This document shows positions 33,374 to 45,467 of a stretch of 64,000 nucleotides of DNA, piece after piece (the first letter of the stretch is position 1; the number at the start of each line of letters is the position of its first letter). The DNA comes from Trichodelitschia bisporula (lineage: Eukaryota > Ascomycota > Dothideomycetes > Phaeotrichales > Phaeotrichaceae), in contig ML996699.1 of NCBI GenBank assembly GCA_010356995.1, forward strand, positions 403,697 through 467,696, given 5' to 3'. Below the pieces are notes generated by a model. It saw only the letters and a list, made by a program, of their open reading frames with translations, did not search any database and had not been told where the DNA came from. Both the position numbers and the translations under genes were made by a program.

Positions 33374-35409
33374 CTACGCTTCTTCCCCTTCAAGCACCCC
33401 ATCCACCCTTCTCCGCACATCTCTCCCCGCCCCTCCATCGAGCACAAACGGCCCAATATCGTTCCTTGGTGTCATAGGTCCCTCCGGTCGACCCTCATAG
33501 CCCTCTACATCATTTCCTTCCGTCTGCCGCACCGCCATCGGAATCTGACGGGGCGCCGACAGGGCGGACCGCGAAGGCCGATCCACGGCGTTACGGACCG
33601 CCAGCAAAACCGGAGTCGCAGGAATATCGGGCAGCGAACTCGCCTCTTCGGGGTCATCGCAGTCTGCACCGACGCCCGTAACGGCAGCGAGGAGCGCGGA
33701 CGACTGTGCGGGCGACTCCGAATCGTAGATGACGACAGCAGGCGAGGAGCTGGCGGCCTCGTTCGAGTCAACGGCACGGACCGCCTGGTTCAGATTCTCG
33801 ATGTTCTCGCCATTCTCGCCGCTCTCGCGGGCCTGAGAAAAGGATGACGGAGACTGGCGTACGCGGGTGTTCTGTGCGATTGCAGCGTCGATGCGTGCGG
33901 CAACGGCCTCGGCGGGACCTTCAAGCGGGAGTTCAAGCTCGTCTTTTTCGGCGCCATCATCGTCCCACTCTCCGGATTGATCGTCAAGGTCGGCTTCGAG
34001 GTCAGCTACGGCGCGGCAATTCGGGCATAGGAAGTGCGGGTAGGTCGAGCCGTTGAGGATTGGCCGGATGCACTTATAGTGCCAGACGTGCGAGCAGGGG
34101 GCCACAAAGAGGGACTGGCAGGGCTGGAGAGGGTCAGTTTGGCATGATGGGTGAGTTATGGACATACCGCTATCGACATGAGACAGATTGAACACTCTGA
34201 GGTGTGCACCGAAGCCGAGTCAGAATCTTTCTTCGTCCTCGTAAGGTTCTGTAGCCGCTTATGGGTGGTTTTGCTGGAGGAATTAACGGGGTCATCGGGC
34301 ATGTCAAACCGAACTTACTTGAAGGTATTGAGCCCCTTTTGCCAACCACGATTACACTCCACGCGCATCTTGACACATCGGAAGATCATCTCCTCGCCAC
34401 CGCGGAAGTCAATGCCTAGCTGAACGACATCGCCATCATTGACAGGCCATGGTTTGCTCTCGGCACCCGGAGGACTCAGACGGAGGTGATTCAGGAAAGT
34501 GCCGGAAGATGACTTTACATCGCGAACGAACCATTGGCCGCCAGAACACCAGAACTCGCAGTGCCTACGAGAAACAACTTTCGACTTGAAACCGACGGGC
34601 GCCGCTGAGGGAACATTAGCTGCGGCCTCCGGCAGCGTCTCGCGCTCAGAGTAGCGCCCAACACGGATCACACTGGTCTGCGTGGGAAGGGTCCTGCTGA
34701 TCACGGGAAAGGACAGCGACGGTCGCGTGCTCCGCGGGTCGTGGTGAGGGACGAAGCGGATTGTAGGCAGCATGGATTTCGACATATTGGCTTCGGTTGT
34801 GATGTCTGACAGAGAAGGATTATTGACATTGGTAGTACCAGAGTGCGCAGGTGACTGAACGACAGTCGGTGATGTGGTGGGTCGTGAAAGCACAGGCCCC
34901 ACGGTCTCTGCTCTTGTCCGCGTCATTGTGTTGGGTGTCGTATCGCTTCTTGGCGTAGTGTTTGCTTGAGGTTCCTGTCTACCACCTGGCAGCCAGCCAG
35001 TTGCTGTCGCAACTGTTGAAGGGTTACTCGGTGTGGCTTGAAGGGCCTGAGACTGCGGCGGTGCTATCGAACATGAACCGACGATGCACGGTGCGCGCGC
35101 TTCGGTCCCAGATGCTGCAGGCCTACTGCTATTCTCGCCGCGCAGAACCTGACTGCGAGCGCGAGATAGTTGTGCCGTGTCAGTGCCCGCCACAGCGCTT
35201 GAGAGCGCGCCGGTTTCGCTCTCGGACCTCGAATGGCCCTGTCGACCGCCGCTCCCGGAGCCGTGTAGATGGTTGTGCGTGTAGTTGCGGAGGATGGACA
35301 GGCCGCGGAGACGAGAGCGAGTAGGCGAAGCGACAGAGGCAGATAAAGTCGTACCGGTGATGGAGAGGGTCGGAGCTGATGGGGTGGGTGGTGCAGGCGA
35401 GGTAAACAT
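33374..35409 (-). CDS. dma1: FHA-RING E3 ubiquitin ligase, Dma1/CHFR type
   Basis: Three exons: 34319-35409, 34168-34273 and 33374-34123; introns of 45 bp (GTAAGT...CAG) and 44 bp (GTATGT...CTGAC...CAG); 648 aa. After a Ser/Thr/Pro-rich disordered half, an FHA domain (about 230-350) carries IRVGRYSE, SRRHCEFW and VKSSSGTFLNHLRLS, the phosphothreonine-binding core. The RING-H2 follows across exons 2-3: CSICLMSIAPCQ, APCSHVWHYKCI, CPNCRAVADLEADL. This architecture is that of yeast Dma1/Dma2, which act in spindle-position and septin checkpoints. The acidic C-terminal tail is long. Gene symbol by family resemblance; paralogy cannot be judged here. Confidence 0.9.
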
Positions 35410-36884
35410 TTATCTTGCGCTGTTCACTGATCCACGACGAGCCGAGTACAAGCCGTTCCACGAGGCTGAAGGCCTCGCTTAGCAACGACGGTAGGGTAAG
35501 AGGGAAATTGGCAGCGTTATATGAGCACGGTTGACACTAGAGTTGATGTTGTTTGCAGGTGTGGGATGGCTGCGGGTACTGTCCCAGGGCGAGGAGGGGA
35601 TGCGCGGCGGATTGTGGGGAACGCGGGTAGGGAGAACCCGCTTGTCTGCACCGCCCTCCGTTCCAGCAGTGGAGCAGTACAGATGGGTATACGATAGGCA
35701 GAAGCTTATCGAAAAGAGGACACTGTTGCTGAAGGGAGAGAGAGTGTAAGCAGCGGGGAAGAGAGGGGAAGAAAGCCGGAGGATGAACGAGATGGAAAGG
35801 GAGGAGGGGGGGGGGGCAAAATACAGGAGACCAGACCACTGGTTCAGGCAGAATTCAGGCAGAAATAGTGGGCTTGTGCATGCAACATCACATTCGACCA
35901 TTCGACCATTCGACAACCTTTGGTTCTTTGGGAGACTGAGAGATTCATCAAGACCCACTGATGCTGTAAAGTCTGTAGCTGCACTTGCTGCAAGGCGTCG
36001 GTACGAGGCACAATGACGTGCCTAGCTCATGTTGATAGGTATTTGTACGGAGTTACACTGCACTTCTAGAACTAGACTTGCGGACATCTCATCTTCTCGT
36101 AAAGCCTATGCCGACACTTGAGTTGAGGGAAAGCTGTTGAGCTTGCAGCCCTTTTGACAGAGTACGGTGAATCCATCCGCCCTTCCCTCGCTCCCTTCCG
36201 TGATCTGCGCACCGCTGTCACTCGTCACCTCCTTCGCGCCCTCACCTGCTTAACCCGGTTGTTTGCCCATGTCACGGGCAGAGGCTCACTCGGTCTCCTG
36301 CCCTTACGGGTAGCAGCTGGTGTGCAGCGATGCAGCCACCAGCCAAAGACAGCTGTTCACGCGCTTCGTGTACGCCGCAAAGTCTTGCCTGCTCTGATGA
36401 GAGAGAACTGTGATGTTTGGCAGCTTAGCGTGCACGGCGTGCTTATTAGGGCTATGGGCATGCGAAAAAGCCGTGGCCGCCATGCCTCAGCGTTTTTGCA
36501 AACGTGGACTGCCACCACATTGTCAGATGGCTCTTGGGCCAAAGGGTGCTTCCTCCGCGCCGCGTGACTCCCGACCTCCCCTCACGAGATGGGCACGATG
36601 GGCTACTCGTACCTTTTGCTAAATATTATGCCGTTTCTGATGCGAGTTCCACAACTTAGAAGGGGCAATGACTTTTCTCCAACGTCCTGCGGGGTTCCTC
36701 CACACGTCATAGCCTCCACGCAGCCCAATCCCTGCCTCATAGCCCAAAAATGGCGCGCCAAGAGCGGCCCATGATGGCAGAAAAATATCCACCAGGCACT
36801 TTGACGACGTGCCCGTTGACAGCAACGATCTCATCCCCCACCACTCCCGTATCTATCCACCCCCCTCCTCGATTTGCGTTCACG
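35410..36884. other. Divergent intergenic region between dma1 and mas2
   Basis: About 1.5 kb, with CT-rich leaders next to both starts, a G run near 35806-35816 and a threefold CATTCGAC word near 35891-35911. No gene seen. Confidence 0.4.
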
Positions 36885-38682
36885 ATGCTGCGTTTTCCCC
36901 GCAGCTTCCGCGCCGCCGGCCGTCTCACACAACATGTCTCTGGCCCCTCAGTATCGCGCCGGCTCGCTTCCATTGTCGCTGAAGAGAAGGTCCGGCTTCC
37001 GTCCAACCTCCGCATCAGCTAACAGTCCAGGATCCCGTCGAGCTTGATAGCATAACGACACTGCCCAATGGCATCCGCGTTGCCACCGAAGCTTTACCAG
37101 GCCACTTCTCCGCCATTGGAGTCTATCTCGATGCCGGTTCCCGCTACGAGACCCCCGCATTAAGCGGCGTGAGCCACATCATCGACCGCCTTGCCTTCAA
37201 GTCAACAGCCGCACGCTCCAGCGATGACATGCTCGAGGCCATTGAGTCTTTGGGGGGAAACATACACTGTGCCTCTTCTCGCGAATCCCTGATGTACCAA
37301 TGTGCCACATTCAATGCATCCGTTCCCGCCGCTGTCGAGCTGCTCGCCGAAACCATCCGGATGCCAAACATCACGGATGAAGAGGTGGAGCAGCAGCTTG
37401 CGACTGCGGAGTATGAAATTGGCGAAATATGGTCGAAGCCAGATTTGATTCTGCCCGAAATAGTGCATATGGCGGCATACCGCGAAAATACCCTTGGCAA
37501 CCCCCTGCTCTGCCCGCAAGAGCGATTAGAGCACATCAACCGCGAAGTTGTTGATGTGTACCGGAAGACATTCTTCAGACCGGAGCGCATGGTTGTTGCC
37601 TTTGCCGGCGTGGAGCACAATGAAGCTGTGCGGTTGACAAATATGTTTTTTGGGGATATGCGGCGAGGAGAAGGACCGGCCATCACGGGCCAAGATATCC
37701 CCGCGGACGCGACGGAGTCGTCTACCAGCACAAGGCGTATGTTGGCTCCCTCATCACCCGTGTCAATCACATCGCGTCCTCCTGTCCTGCTGACCAAGTC
37801 ACAGTGCACCCCAGCACAGCACCCCAACAGTCCAGCCGTCTCCTCGATAAGATCCCCTTCATCAAGAATATCTCCACTTCCGCACCCCACTCCGCATCCC
37901 TCCAGACATCCCCCTTCCCCAGCTTGGAGGAACTTACCCAACCGTCACGTTACACCGGCGGCTTCCTCTCCTTGCCGTCTATCCCACCTCCTCTAAATCC
38001 CACTCTCCCTCGCCTTTCCCACATCCAGCTCGCCTTCGAAGCCCCTCCCATCTCCTCAGAAGACATCTACGCCGTAGCAACACTCCAGACCCTCCTCGGT
38101 GGCGGCGGATCTTTCTCCGCAGGTGGCCCAGGCAAGGGCATGTACTCGCGGCTCTACACCAATGTGCTGAACCAGCACATCTGGGTGGAGAATTGCCAGG
38201 CTTTCAATCACGCCTACTCGGACTCCGGCCTCTTCGGCATCTCCGCCGCCTGTGCGCCGGAGTACCTGCGTGACATGTTGGACGTGCTGTGCCGCGAGTT
38301 CACCTCGCTGACGAGCGCCTCAGGGTTTGGCCGCCTGAAGGAGGTCGAGGTCCGCCGCGCGAAGAACCAGCTCAAGTCGAACCTGCTTATGAATCTCGAG
38401 AGCCGAGTTGTGGAGCTCGAGGATTTGGGCCGGCAGGTGCAGGTGCATGGACGCAAGGTGGGCGTGCGTGAGATGTGCGCCGCTATCGATGGGTTGACGA
38501 TTGGAGATCTGCGCAGAGTAGCGGAGACGGTGTTGCAGGGCGGAGTGCGGAATCCTGGCGGTGGGAGCGGGGCGCCGACGGTGGTGATGCAGGAGGGTGA
38601 GGTAGAGGGGCTGAAGAGGAGAGAGTTGGGGTGGGAGGAGATACAGGAGAGGATTGCACGGTGGGGTTTGGGGCGGCGGTAG
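36885..38682 (+). CDS. mas2: Mitochondrial processing peptidase, alpha subunit
   Basis: Three exons: 36885-36989, 37031-37736 and 37805-38682; 562 aa. Intron 2 (68 bp, GTATGT...CTGAC...CAG) is clear. Intron 1 (41 bp) has a weak donor GTCCGG but a good CTAAC branch site and restores [19 protein letters not shown]. The N-terminus ([16 protein letters not shown]) is a basic matrix-targeting presequence. The M16 fold shows [20 protein letters not shown], where the alpha subunit lacks the beta-type HxxEH zinc site, and the flexible glycine-rich loop [20 protein letters not shown] that guides presequences. It pairs with MPP beta to cleave import signals. Confidence 0.95.
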
Positions 38683-39135
38683 ATCTGGGAGGCGGGTTGA
38701 GGCATGTATTCTACGGATGCGGGTGGCATGAACGGCGTTTGTTATTTTCATTTGGGTCTCATATGTCATGTGCATAGGATGGAGCGGTTAGGTTCACTGA
38801 GTGTATATATGACCTGGAAAGGCTATCTGGCTGGTTCCTGCAATTTATGTTGGATGGACGGTTGCTTATTTGGGCGATGTGGAGAATTGGTAGACGTGAA
38901 GCCAACCGCAAACAGAGTTTAGCTTCGAACCCCCTTCCTTCACACTTTGCATTCATGACTTCTACACCTCCATCAGAATAAAGCTTACGCTGCAGCAAGG
39001 TTGTAGGGTGGATATGGCTTCCATGGCGGACGTCCAGGAGCCATTAAGCTCATAGGGGAGGCGAAATTAGAAGACGTTGCTCACAGTAAAAAAGGCTGTA
39101 CCAGCGCGTGCAATCGCAAGTGTGGAGCCCTAAAC
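38683..39135. other. Intergenic region downstream of mas2
   Basis: About 450 bp of 3' flank; nothing beyond a possible polyadenylation region. Confidence 0.4.
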
Positions 39136-39367
39136 ACAATAGTGGACGTTGCTTCACGTGTGCTTGAGGATGTCGATGTCTGCAAAGAGGTCCTAGATGA
39201 GCAAGTTGAGGCTGTGTGCCTCACATCCGAGGATGAAGACGCCAGAAACGTATTTCGATGTCTTCATGCCCGGATGTGAGGCGCACAGCCTCAACTTGCC
39301 CCCCCAGGGCTCTCTTTGCGAACATCGAAACTCTCAAGCTCACGGGAAGAAACGTCCACCCTATCGT
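39136..39367. repeat. Long imperfect inverted repeat (hairpin) 1
   Basis: Arms 39136-39240 and 39260-39367 around a 19-bp spacer. The best-matched core is GCAAGTTGAGGCTGTGTGCC (39201-39220) against GGCGCACAGCCTCAACTTGC (39280-39299). No coding sequence inside. It could be a foldback transposon relic or a locus transcribed into a hairpin RNA. Confidence 0.75.
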
Positions 39368-39427
39368 ATACTGACCCGGAATGGCCTCCGTGCAGCAGCC
39401 ATTGCCTATGCATTATCCGTGACAACT

Positions 39428-39635
39428 GCGGCGCGCCTTACGCTCCGAATGTTCTTTGTAGGCCTTGCATTGTTGAAGTGTGCTTCCATCTTTTCGACTT
39501 TTTTATCTGACGATAGCGCACAAGAAGTAATGATACCGCTTGTGGGCCAAGGTCGGAACCAAAAGCCGGAAAGATGGAAACCTACCTCTAAAGTGCCCAG
39601 CCTACAAAGAGCATTTGGAGCGTGACGAGTGCCGC
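39428..39635. repeat. Long imperfect inverted repeat (hairpin) 2
   Basis: Two 97-bp arms, 39428-39524 and 39539-39635, around a 14-bp loop. Matching words include TTCTTTGTAGGC (39452-39463) against GCCTACAAAGAG (39600-39611), and TTCCATCTTTTCGACTTTT against AAAAGCCGGAAAGATGGAA. It starts only 60 bp after hairpin 1. Confidence 0.75.
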
Positions 39636-40196
39636 AAAACCTCCACTGGGAATGGAAGCGTTGTCGTCGACACAGGTTAAATGCCTCGTGTCCACGCACA
39701 GTACCTAAACTAGATACGGGAAGGTAGCTCCAGCCAGGGTACACGGCAGATTGTTATGCATGATGTGCAGCAGTGGATGGTAGGACAGTTTGGCCCTCGT
39801 TTGAAGAAACACGTGACCAGGCGCCTGGCGCTAGGGTGTCGTCGAATGAGCGTGCAGAACGGGCTTCCGCCATCATGACCAGGGGGGACGTGAAGTCGCA
39901 GGTCGGTATCGCGGGGCCTCGTGGTTGGAGGTTCGGGTCCAAGCCGGGTTCGACGATGGGGCGACGGATAGCGCGTAGGGAACAGGCGGTGGGGGTATTG
40001 AGTGGTTGGGAGAGCTGGTGGATACGTTCGTGTTGTGGCCCAGGCGGTTGTGGGAGGGGACGACCGGCGACGATGGCACAAGTGGGAGGGACGAACATGG
40101 AAGACGCCGGTACTCAGATGTGCTGGGCGGTCGTTGTTGTTGTTGCTGCTGCCGGACAGGCGGGTCTGGATTGCTGCATATAGCTCCTGGTGCCCG
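39636..40196. other. Intergenic region
   Basis: About 560 bp with no supported gene; a GTTGTTGTTGTTGCTGCTG patch lies near 40131-40152. Confidence 0.4.
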
Positions 40197-40538
40197 CTAC
40201 CTCCGTGCTTTGGCACCCTTTTGCAAGATCATCAGTTCTTCGCCATGGTCAAGCTGACGGGAATCGTCGAAACAGAGTTTGGTCGGTGGCTCGATGCATG
40301 ACCATGATGCATGCCACTCATCTCCTCGGGTTCTGCTTCGATTGAACCGCTCCTCACTTTCTTCGTCCACAAACGCGTCCGATCGATCAAAGTCGTCGAG
40401 TTCTCTGGAGCGGTGGGCCACTGTCCTGCCGAACAGAAGGCCTCTCTCGCAATCTAGACTTCGGACGTCGGATTCCCGACCTTTCCCGGAAGATGCATCC
40501 TTGGCGATGAGCAGAGTGGGCCAGCGACGGCCGACCAT
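40197..40538 (-). CDS. Doubtful ORF, 113 aa, hydrophilic
   Basis: ATG 40538 (MVGRRWPTLLIAKDASS) to 40197, ending MILQKGAKARR. The composition (FDRSDAFVDEESEERFNRSR) is plausible for a protein, but no family is recognised and the plus strand is also open. An ATG at 41006 starts MVFEPYPWIANVKGHEHPY, which could be a first exon, but I could not find convincing splice sites joining the two. Confidence 0.25.
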   Translation of the reverse strand: MVGRRWPTLLIAKDASSGKGRESDVRSLDCERGLLFGRTVAHRSRELDDFDRSDAFVDEESEERFNRSRTRGDEWHASWSCIEPPTKLCFDDSRQLDHGEELMILQKGAKARR

Positions 40539-42129
40539 GGCGGTCTCGGTGGCGAACATCCAGAGCGCACAGGGGCGGAACAATCATACAGGTCGGAATG
40601 AAAAGTCTTCAGCCATGTCTCGACGATTCATTTGTTCTGCGTAGGGTCAGGGACGACCAACGGCCCGGGCAGGCCACTCAGAGGCCGCCACGTCTGACTC
40701 TGGACGGCGGCGACTTGACGAGAGGTACTTGGAAAAGTGCGGACAGAAAACCACAACAAGTCGGAGGGAGTTCAAAATCAAAATGCAGACATTTGGCCGG
40801 GTGGGTAGACGTGAGGGGAGGGGCGTTGAGGAGCTTCCAAGGTGCGTTTGTCAGAAGAAAACCATGCGCGAAGCTTCAGAGACCAAAAGCTGACAGACGG
40901 CTTTTGCAGACAACAGAAAGCTCAACAGAAAAAAAAAGACCTTGCCGGTGTAGGGATGTTCATGCCCCTTGACGTTAGCGATCCACGGATACGGTTCGAA
41001 CACCATGGTCTGGAAGATATGCTGGGTTGGAGAGGTGCGTGATGTTGTGATGTTGAGGTGATTCCTGGTGCAGTTGTTGGGTCCGGATGACGTTAGATTG
41101 CAGCCATGCCTGGGAGCGACAGGACATATATACTGGTGAGCGCCATCATCGGAGATGAAGTCTGACATGAAGGGGAAGAGGAGGTGATGATGGAGGTCGA
41201 CATTTTCATCGGCCATTTTCACTGATTCAGCCTATCTCGGCCCTCGGCATCCCGGTCTTGTCGACCGGACGGACTGCTTTTCCCAAACGAGACGACGAAC
41301 GCCGGCATCCTCCGAACTTTGGGCCGATCGTATGTAGGTCATGTGACCTACTGCTCCCAGGCGACTGTCATGTGACTATTGTGTGTTAGTCAGCAAAATC
41401 ACGGTACCAACGGCTGCCCCTCACTTCACAATCCGGACACCACAGCAACTTCACTCTTGTCAGTTCATCATCCATCGTTCCACCAAGGCAATGCAGTCAT
41501 CAACTTCCTTTGTATCTAGCGTCATCTCTTCATTCGGCGGCTAATTCACACGGTATATTGGTGCTTTTTCGCAACCGCCCCGGGCTTTCCTCTCTCTCGG
41601 CCGCTGTCTTGCCTCTGCTGCCGCCGGGTTGCGGTCGATCTACCGGCGGGCGCTTCTCTTTTGGTTCAGGCGGCCCCATTACGGATTGGACGGCTCAGCC
41701 TCCCCACCATCACCCCCTCGCCAACATGCTCCCTCCAATCCAAGCGCCTGCGGCTATTGCTCCAATTTTCATGCACTCGGAAATTGAACTTGAAGAAAAG
41801 GGACTCATTTCATTCGTTAACCCAGAAGCGTTGGAATCCCTTTGATACAAGAATTGAAGCATCCCTCACCCCATCAACCAGCAGCCTAGATCAACAATTT
41901 GTTCTCTCTGACCCCAAGTCCGGCCCGAAACGAGCGGAAACGAGCGTTACCCAGCACTACAAAAAGAGGGAGAGCGAACAAGCGAATCAAATGGGAACCG
42001 AAAACAAAATCCCGAACAAGCGCCGAAGTCCCTGATGCCGTTTTGTCCATCCACACCACACCCCCTGCGAACCGACCTACCGCAAGGCTTGTTCGCCCCC
42101 GAGACGTCATGTCCTCCCATCCAACATCA
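40539..42129. other. Intergenic region with palindromic GTCATGTGAC elements
   Basis: About 1.6 kb without a supported gene apart from the possible first exon noted at 41006. It contains an 18-bp near-palindrome at 41334 and a second GTCATGTGAC near 41367-41376. Confidence 0.4.
41334..41351. promoter_or_regulatory. Near-palindrome GTAGGTCATGTGACCTAC
   Basis: Eight-base arms GTAGGTCA/TGACCTAC around TG. The core GTCATGTGAC recurs 26 bp to the right. CATGTG is an E-box, so a bHLH or a dimeric zinc-cluster factor could bind; no target gene is evident. Confidence 0.35.
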
Positions 42130-42492
42130 TCAAGCATAGGAGCGCGAGCTCCCATTCTGGTTGCCAATAGCCTGCCGCCGGTGGGCAATCTCGGCGTACA
42201 GGCTCCGGATCTCATTCTCTAAAATCTTGATGCTCTCCTGAGACTTCTCAACGGAGGCCGGGTACCTGCCCTCCTGCTGCCAGCGGTTGATCCTGGCCAA
42301 CTCAACCTCGCGTTTCCGGAGCTTGGTGTCGACCTTGTCGCAGAGTTTGCATTTGTTGCGGACTTCGGCAGTCGTGTATACCAGTTTCATGCCACAGGTT
42401 TCACCAATGCGGTACTCCCGGTTGCAGTGCTCCCGGAAATTGCCCCACTTCCAATCACCGCAGGTGAAACGGAGATGCTCGTAAAAGCACAT
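42130..42492 (-). CDS. Small Cys-rich conserved-type protein (120 aa)
   Basis: Single exon, 120 aa. The N-terminal half is Cys/His-rich: MCFYEHLRFTCGDWKWGNF, EHCNREYRIGETCGMK, KCKLCDKVDTKLRKRE, with a possible zinc site of C-x(n)-C, C-x2-C type. The C-terminal half is a charged helix, probably coiled coil (IKILENEIRSLYAEIAHRR). I recall close relatives of this pattern as uncharacterised proteins in many ascomycetes. No signal peptide, so probably nuclear or cytosolic. The highly constrained Cys/Trp pattern argues for a real, conserved gene. Confidence 0.8.
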   Translation of the reverse strand: MCFYEHLRFTCGDWKWGNFREHCNREYRIGETCGMKLVYTTAEVRNKCKLCDKVDTKLRKREVELARINRWQQEGRYPASVEKSQESIKILENEIRSLYAEIAHRRQAIGNQNGSSRSYA

Positions 42493-45467
42493 TGTGTTTA
42501 CGTGTGGCTGGGGACTGCCAGTACCTGCGTCAGCCTATCGGTTCTCGGATACCCGCCACGCTGGGACAACTCACTGTTGAACGCCTTGTATGGTTCTTGG
42601 CTTGTGATTGGTTCCCTTACTTGATGGGACCTGACAACGTTCAGCCTTCTGTGCTGTCAACACCCAAGGCTGGACCTTACCCTTGCCAATGGCTTGAGAG
42701 AGCAATGGACTTGAGTGGTGATGGTCTTCGGGGACTGGTGCGAGGGAACCACTTGATGGCCGAAGAGAGAGGGAACTCGAAGCAACAATCTTCTGGGATG
42801 ATGGTCTGATGGTCAAGAAGAGAAAAGTGCGGTGGATGCTGTGATGGAGAAGTGGGAGAAGACACGCCGTCGAGGGCCGTATTTATGTCCCATCCTGGAA
42901 GGCCCAAGCCGGAGTTGCGTTGTCATTGTCATTGCTGGTCATCGCTGTCCAGCCCACCCCGGCGACCAAACACCGGCTCCTCCATCCCACCATCAAACCA
43001 TGGCTTATCGTACCCCGCTTCCTCCGGTCCAACGAGAGCGCCACGATCGTTCGGACCGCTTCGCCTTTGACCGCCTGAACGCCCGGGTCTGGTAGTGATA
43101 CTACCCTAGGCCTTGTCTGGCGGGAGGAGCTGCAGTCGGATATCACATATGCTAGGGATCACCAGCTTCCGTGGCCTTTCCGCAACGCGTAATTTCGCCT
43201 CTTGAGCGAAAATGCCTCATGGCCCTTGCCCTGAAGCTGCGTCGACAGCCTCTAGAATCATGTCCGGACGTTTGCTGATGGCTTTTCCGGACACTAGATC
43301 CTGGAGGATGGGTGAAAAAGCGAGTTCCATATCGGTCACGTGTTTTTCCGCGCTCCCGCGCTGGGTTGGGAACCTTCCCCAGAAACAAACGTCCGTTGGT
43401 AATATCTTGATTGGACAATGGGTGTCGACAAGTGTTTGGATTCGTTTTCCAGGCACATCTACTCCAGAGTAGTTTCGCAAGCCCCCCTCCCTCTTTTTCC
43501 GCATCCCAGTCCCCCGGCGTTTCAGCATGTGGGCAAGACGTGAGGAGGCTCTTGCCTCTTGGCTAGGCTTGTCTGGCTCTCACGTCTCTCTCTTACGGCT
43601 GCTTCGTTTCCTTTGTTTACATCTGTCCCTCGCCCTCTCGCTCTCCCTGTTTCCACCCTGTAACTCGCAATGCGTCTGTCCGCCGATGGCTTGCTTGCCA
43701 AGCCCAAGGCCTCGGCTTCATGAGATATTAGGGTTCGAGTAAACAACGGCTAACCATCCATGCCTTTAGGATCTCCCGTTTGAAGGGAAGGTTGAACCAG
43801 ACCAGCTTTACCAACTCCAGTTTCATTCGTCGCCTTGCCCCCCATGTGCATGCGGAATGGGTGGTTACGTTTGTTCTGCACCGGCTCCACCGTCCGTCCA
43901 GTCTCGTTATCTCGCGCACATGCGAGAGAGACCAGTCTCTTCCAGTCCGCCGCTGTGGGGTACTCTGCCGTCTGATGCACGAGTGCTCTATTACGTAGAG
44001 CTAATGCAGCATGCGGCCGGCCCTATGATTCAGCTTCAATGCTCGTCGTCCGATGATGGCTTCCCGACTCTTCCGAGTCGTCCTACCCGCATCGCATGCT
44101 CCACGCAGCCTGTCTTCCACCACCATTCTAGCCCCATGCAATCTGACAGTCTTCTAGTGGTCGATAACGAACCGTTCTGGGTCCATGCAGCGACCAGCCG
44201 TCCTCGCATGGGCGTGCAATCATTTGAATTTGCTGACGCTAGACTCCGCCGGCACACACCCCAATCGAAGATCGACTACGTGGCGAGCGCGGTTTGGTTG
44301 AACGGGGAACTAGCAGCCAGTCTTCCAGACTGTCGTCGGCCTGGGCTGTAATATCACTCCTGCAAGATCGGTTCCTCATTAGCTTCCCTCCCGGCTTGCA
44401 TGCGGCACTGGGCTTGGAAACCACTATTCTCGATGGCTGACAACTTGCCAGCCCCCGCCCCATCCGCCCACACCCCGCCCCCTCTCTTTCCCCGAGGTGA
44501 TCATGGGGAAGATCAGACGCTCTTTCGACCGGTGTCTCTGCCATCGTTCTGTTGCCTCAGTGGGTGGAAATCTCATCACCGTGGCATGAACGGTGGCGAA
44601 GCACATGCAAACACCGTTCCCATTATCGTCACAGACTTCATTGCCTTTCTACTGGCTTGAACTTTCGCCTTCCGGGGTAGTTTCGCTTGGGGAATCGATT
44701 GCTCGATTACTTTCGGTTACACTCGTCGCTGCTGAATGCACCACGGGGCTACTCCCCGAGGCTTCCTGTGGCAGTTTTGGGCGGGAGCATTTGCTCTCGC
44801 GAGAAAGCGCACGAGGCTGGTGCTTGTACCATGGTTGACCATGAGCTGAACCAGGTGCACCTACTCGGGCTCCCCCAGCTTTGCACTGCTTAGCCTTCTC
44901 GCTTCTCGCATAACTTGAGCGTCCCAAGAAGGATTAGAGGTAGTAACCGCACAAGCAAAAAAAACACAAGCATAGAAATAGCCAATTATGATGATCATTG
45001 CACATGCATCTCTCAAGAAATTGTTGTCTTTTGACATTGACGTGCCCCGGGCGCACTTTGCACTCTTGCCTGCAAAAAAATCGGCTGACACTGTGATTTC
45101 AGTCGGCCGTTGGCCGTTGTTTTGTGTTGTGCGAGGTGTAGAGCGGACGTTGAAATTTGCTTCTGCAGGTGCGTTGAGCGGTCCGTAGTCTGTCAATCAT
45201 GTGAAGTGAAGTCGCTGTGGAAAGGCAGTGGGAGCGCAGCAGAGGACGGTAACGTGTGTAAGTAGCTGTGGAACGGGCGTGGACCGCCAGTTGCGGAGGG
45301 CGCGAGGCAAGCTACGATCGATGTGGGCTGGCCGGTTCTCGGAGCGGGGGGGCGGCCGGCAAATGAGGTCACAGCGTGGGCCGCCGCTTGGGTTAGGTGC
45401 GAAGGTAGGTTGCTTGGGTGAGATTGGGGTACGGTGGGGAGAGTAGTGATGTGTGTGTGGGGGGGGG
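42493..45467. other. Gene-poor region, left part
   Basis: About 3 kb with no convincing protein gene. A 31-codon ORF at 43000-43095 (MAYRTPLPPVQRERHDR) has no further support. CT-rich tracts (for example CTCTCGCTCTCCCTG, near 43636) resemble long fungal leaders or promoters. Confidence 0.4.

Noticed and set aside
43000-43095. 31-codon ORF MAYRTPLPPVQRERHDR...
   Set aside because: Too short and unsupported; could be a first exon but no second exon was found.
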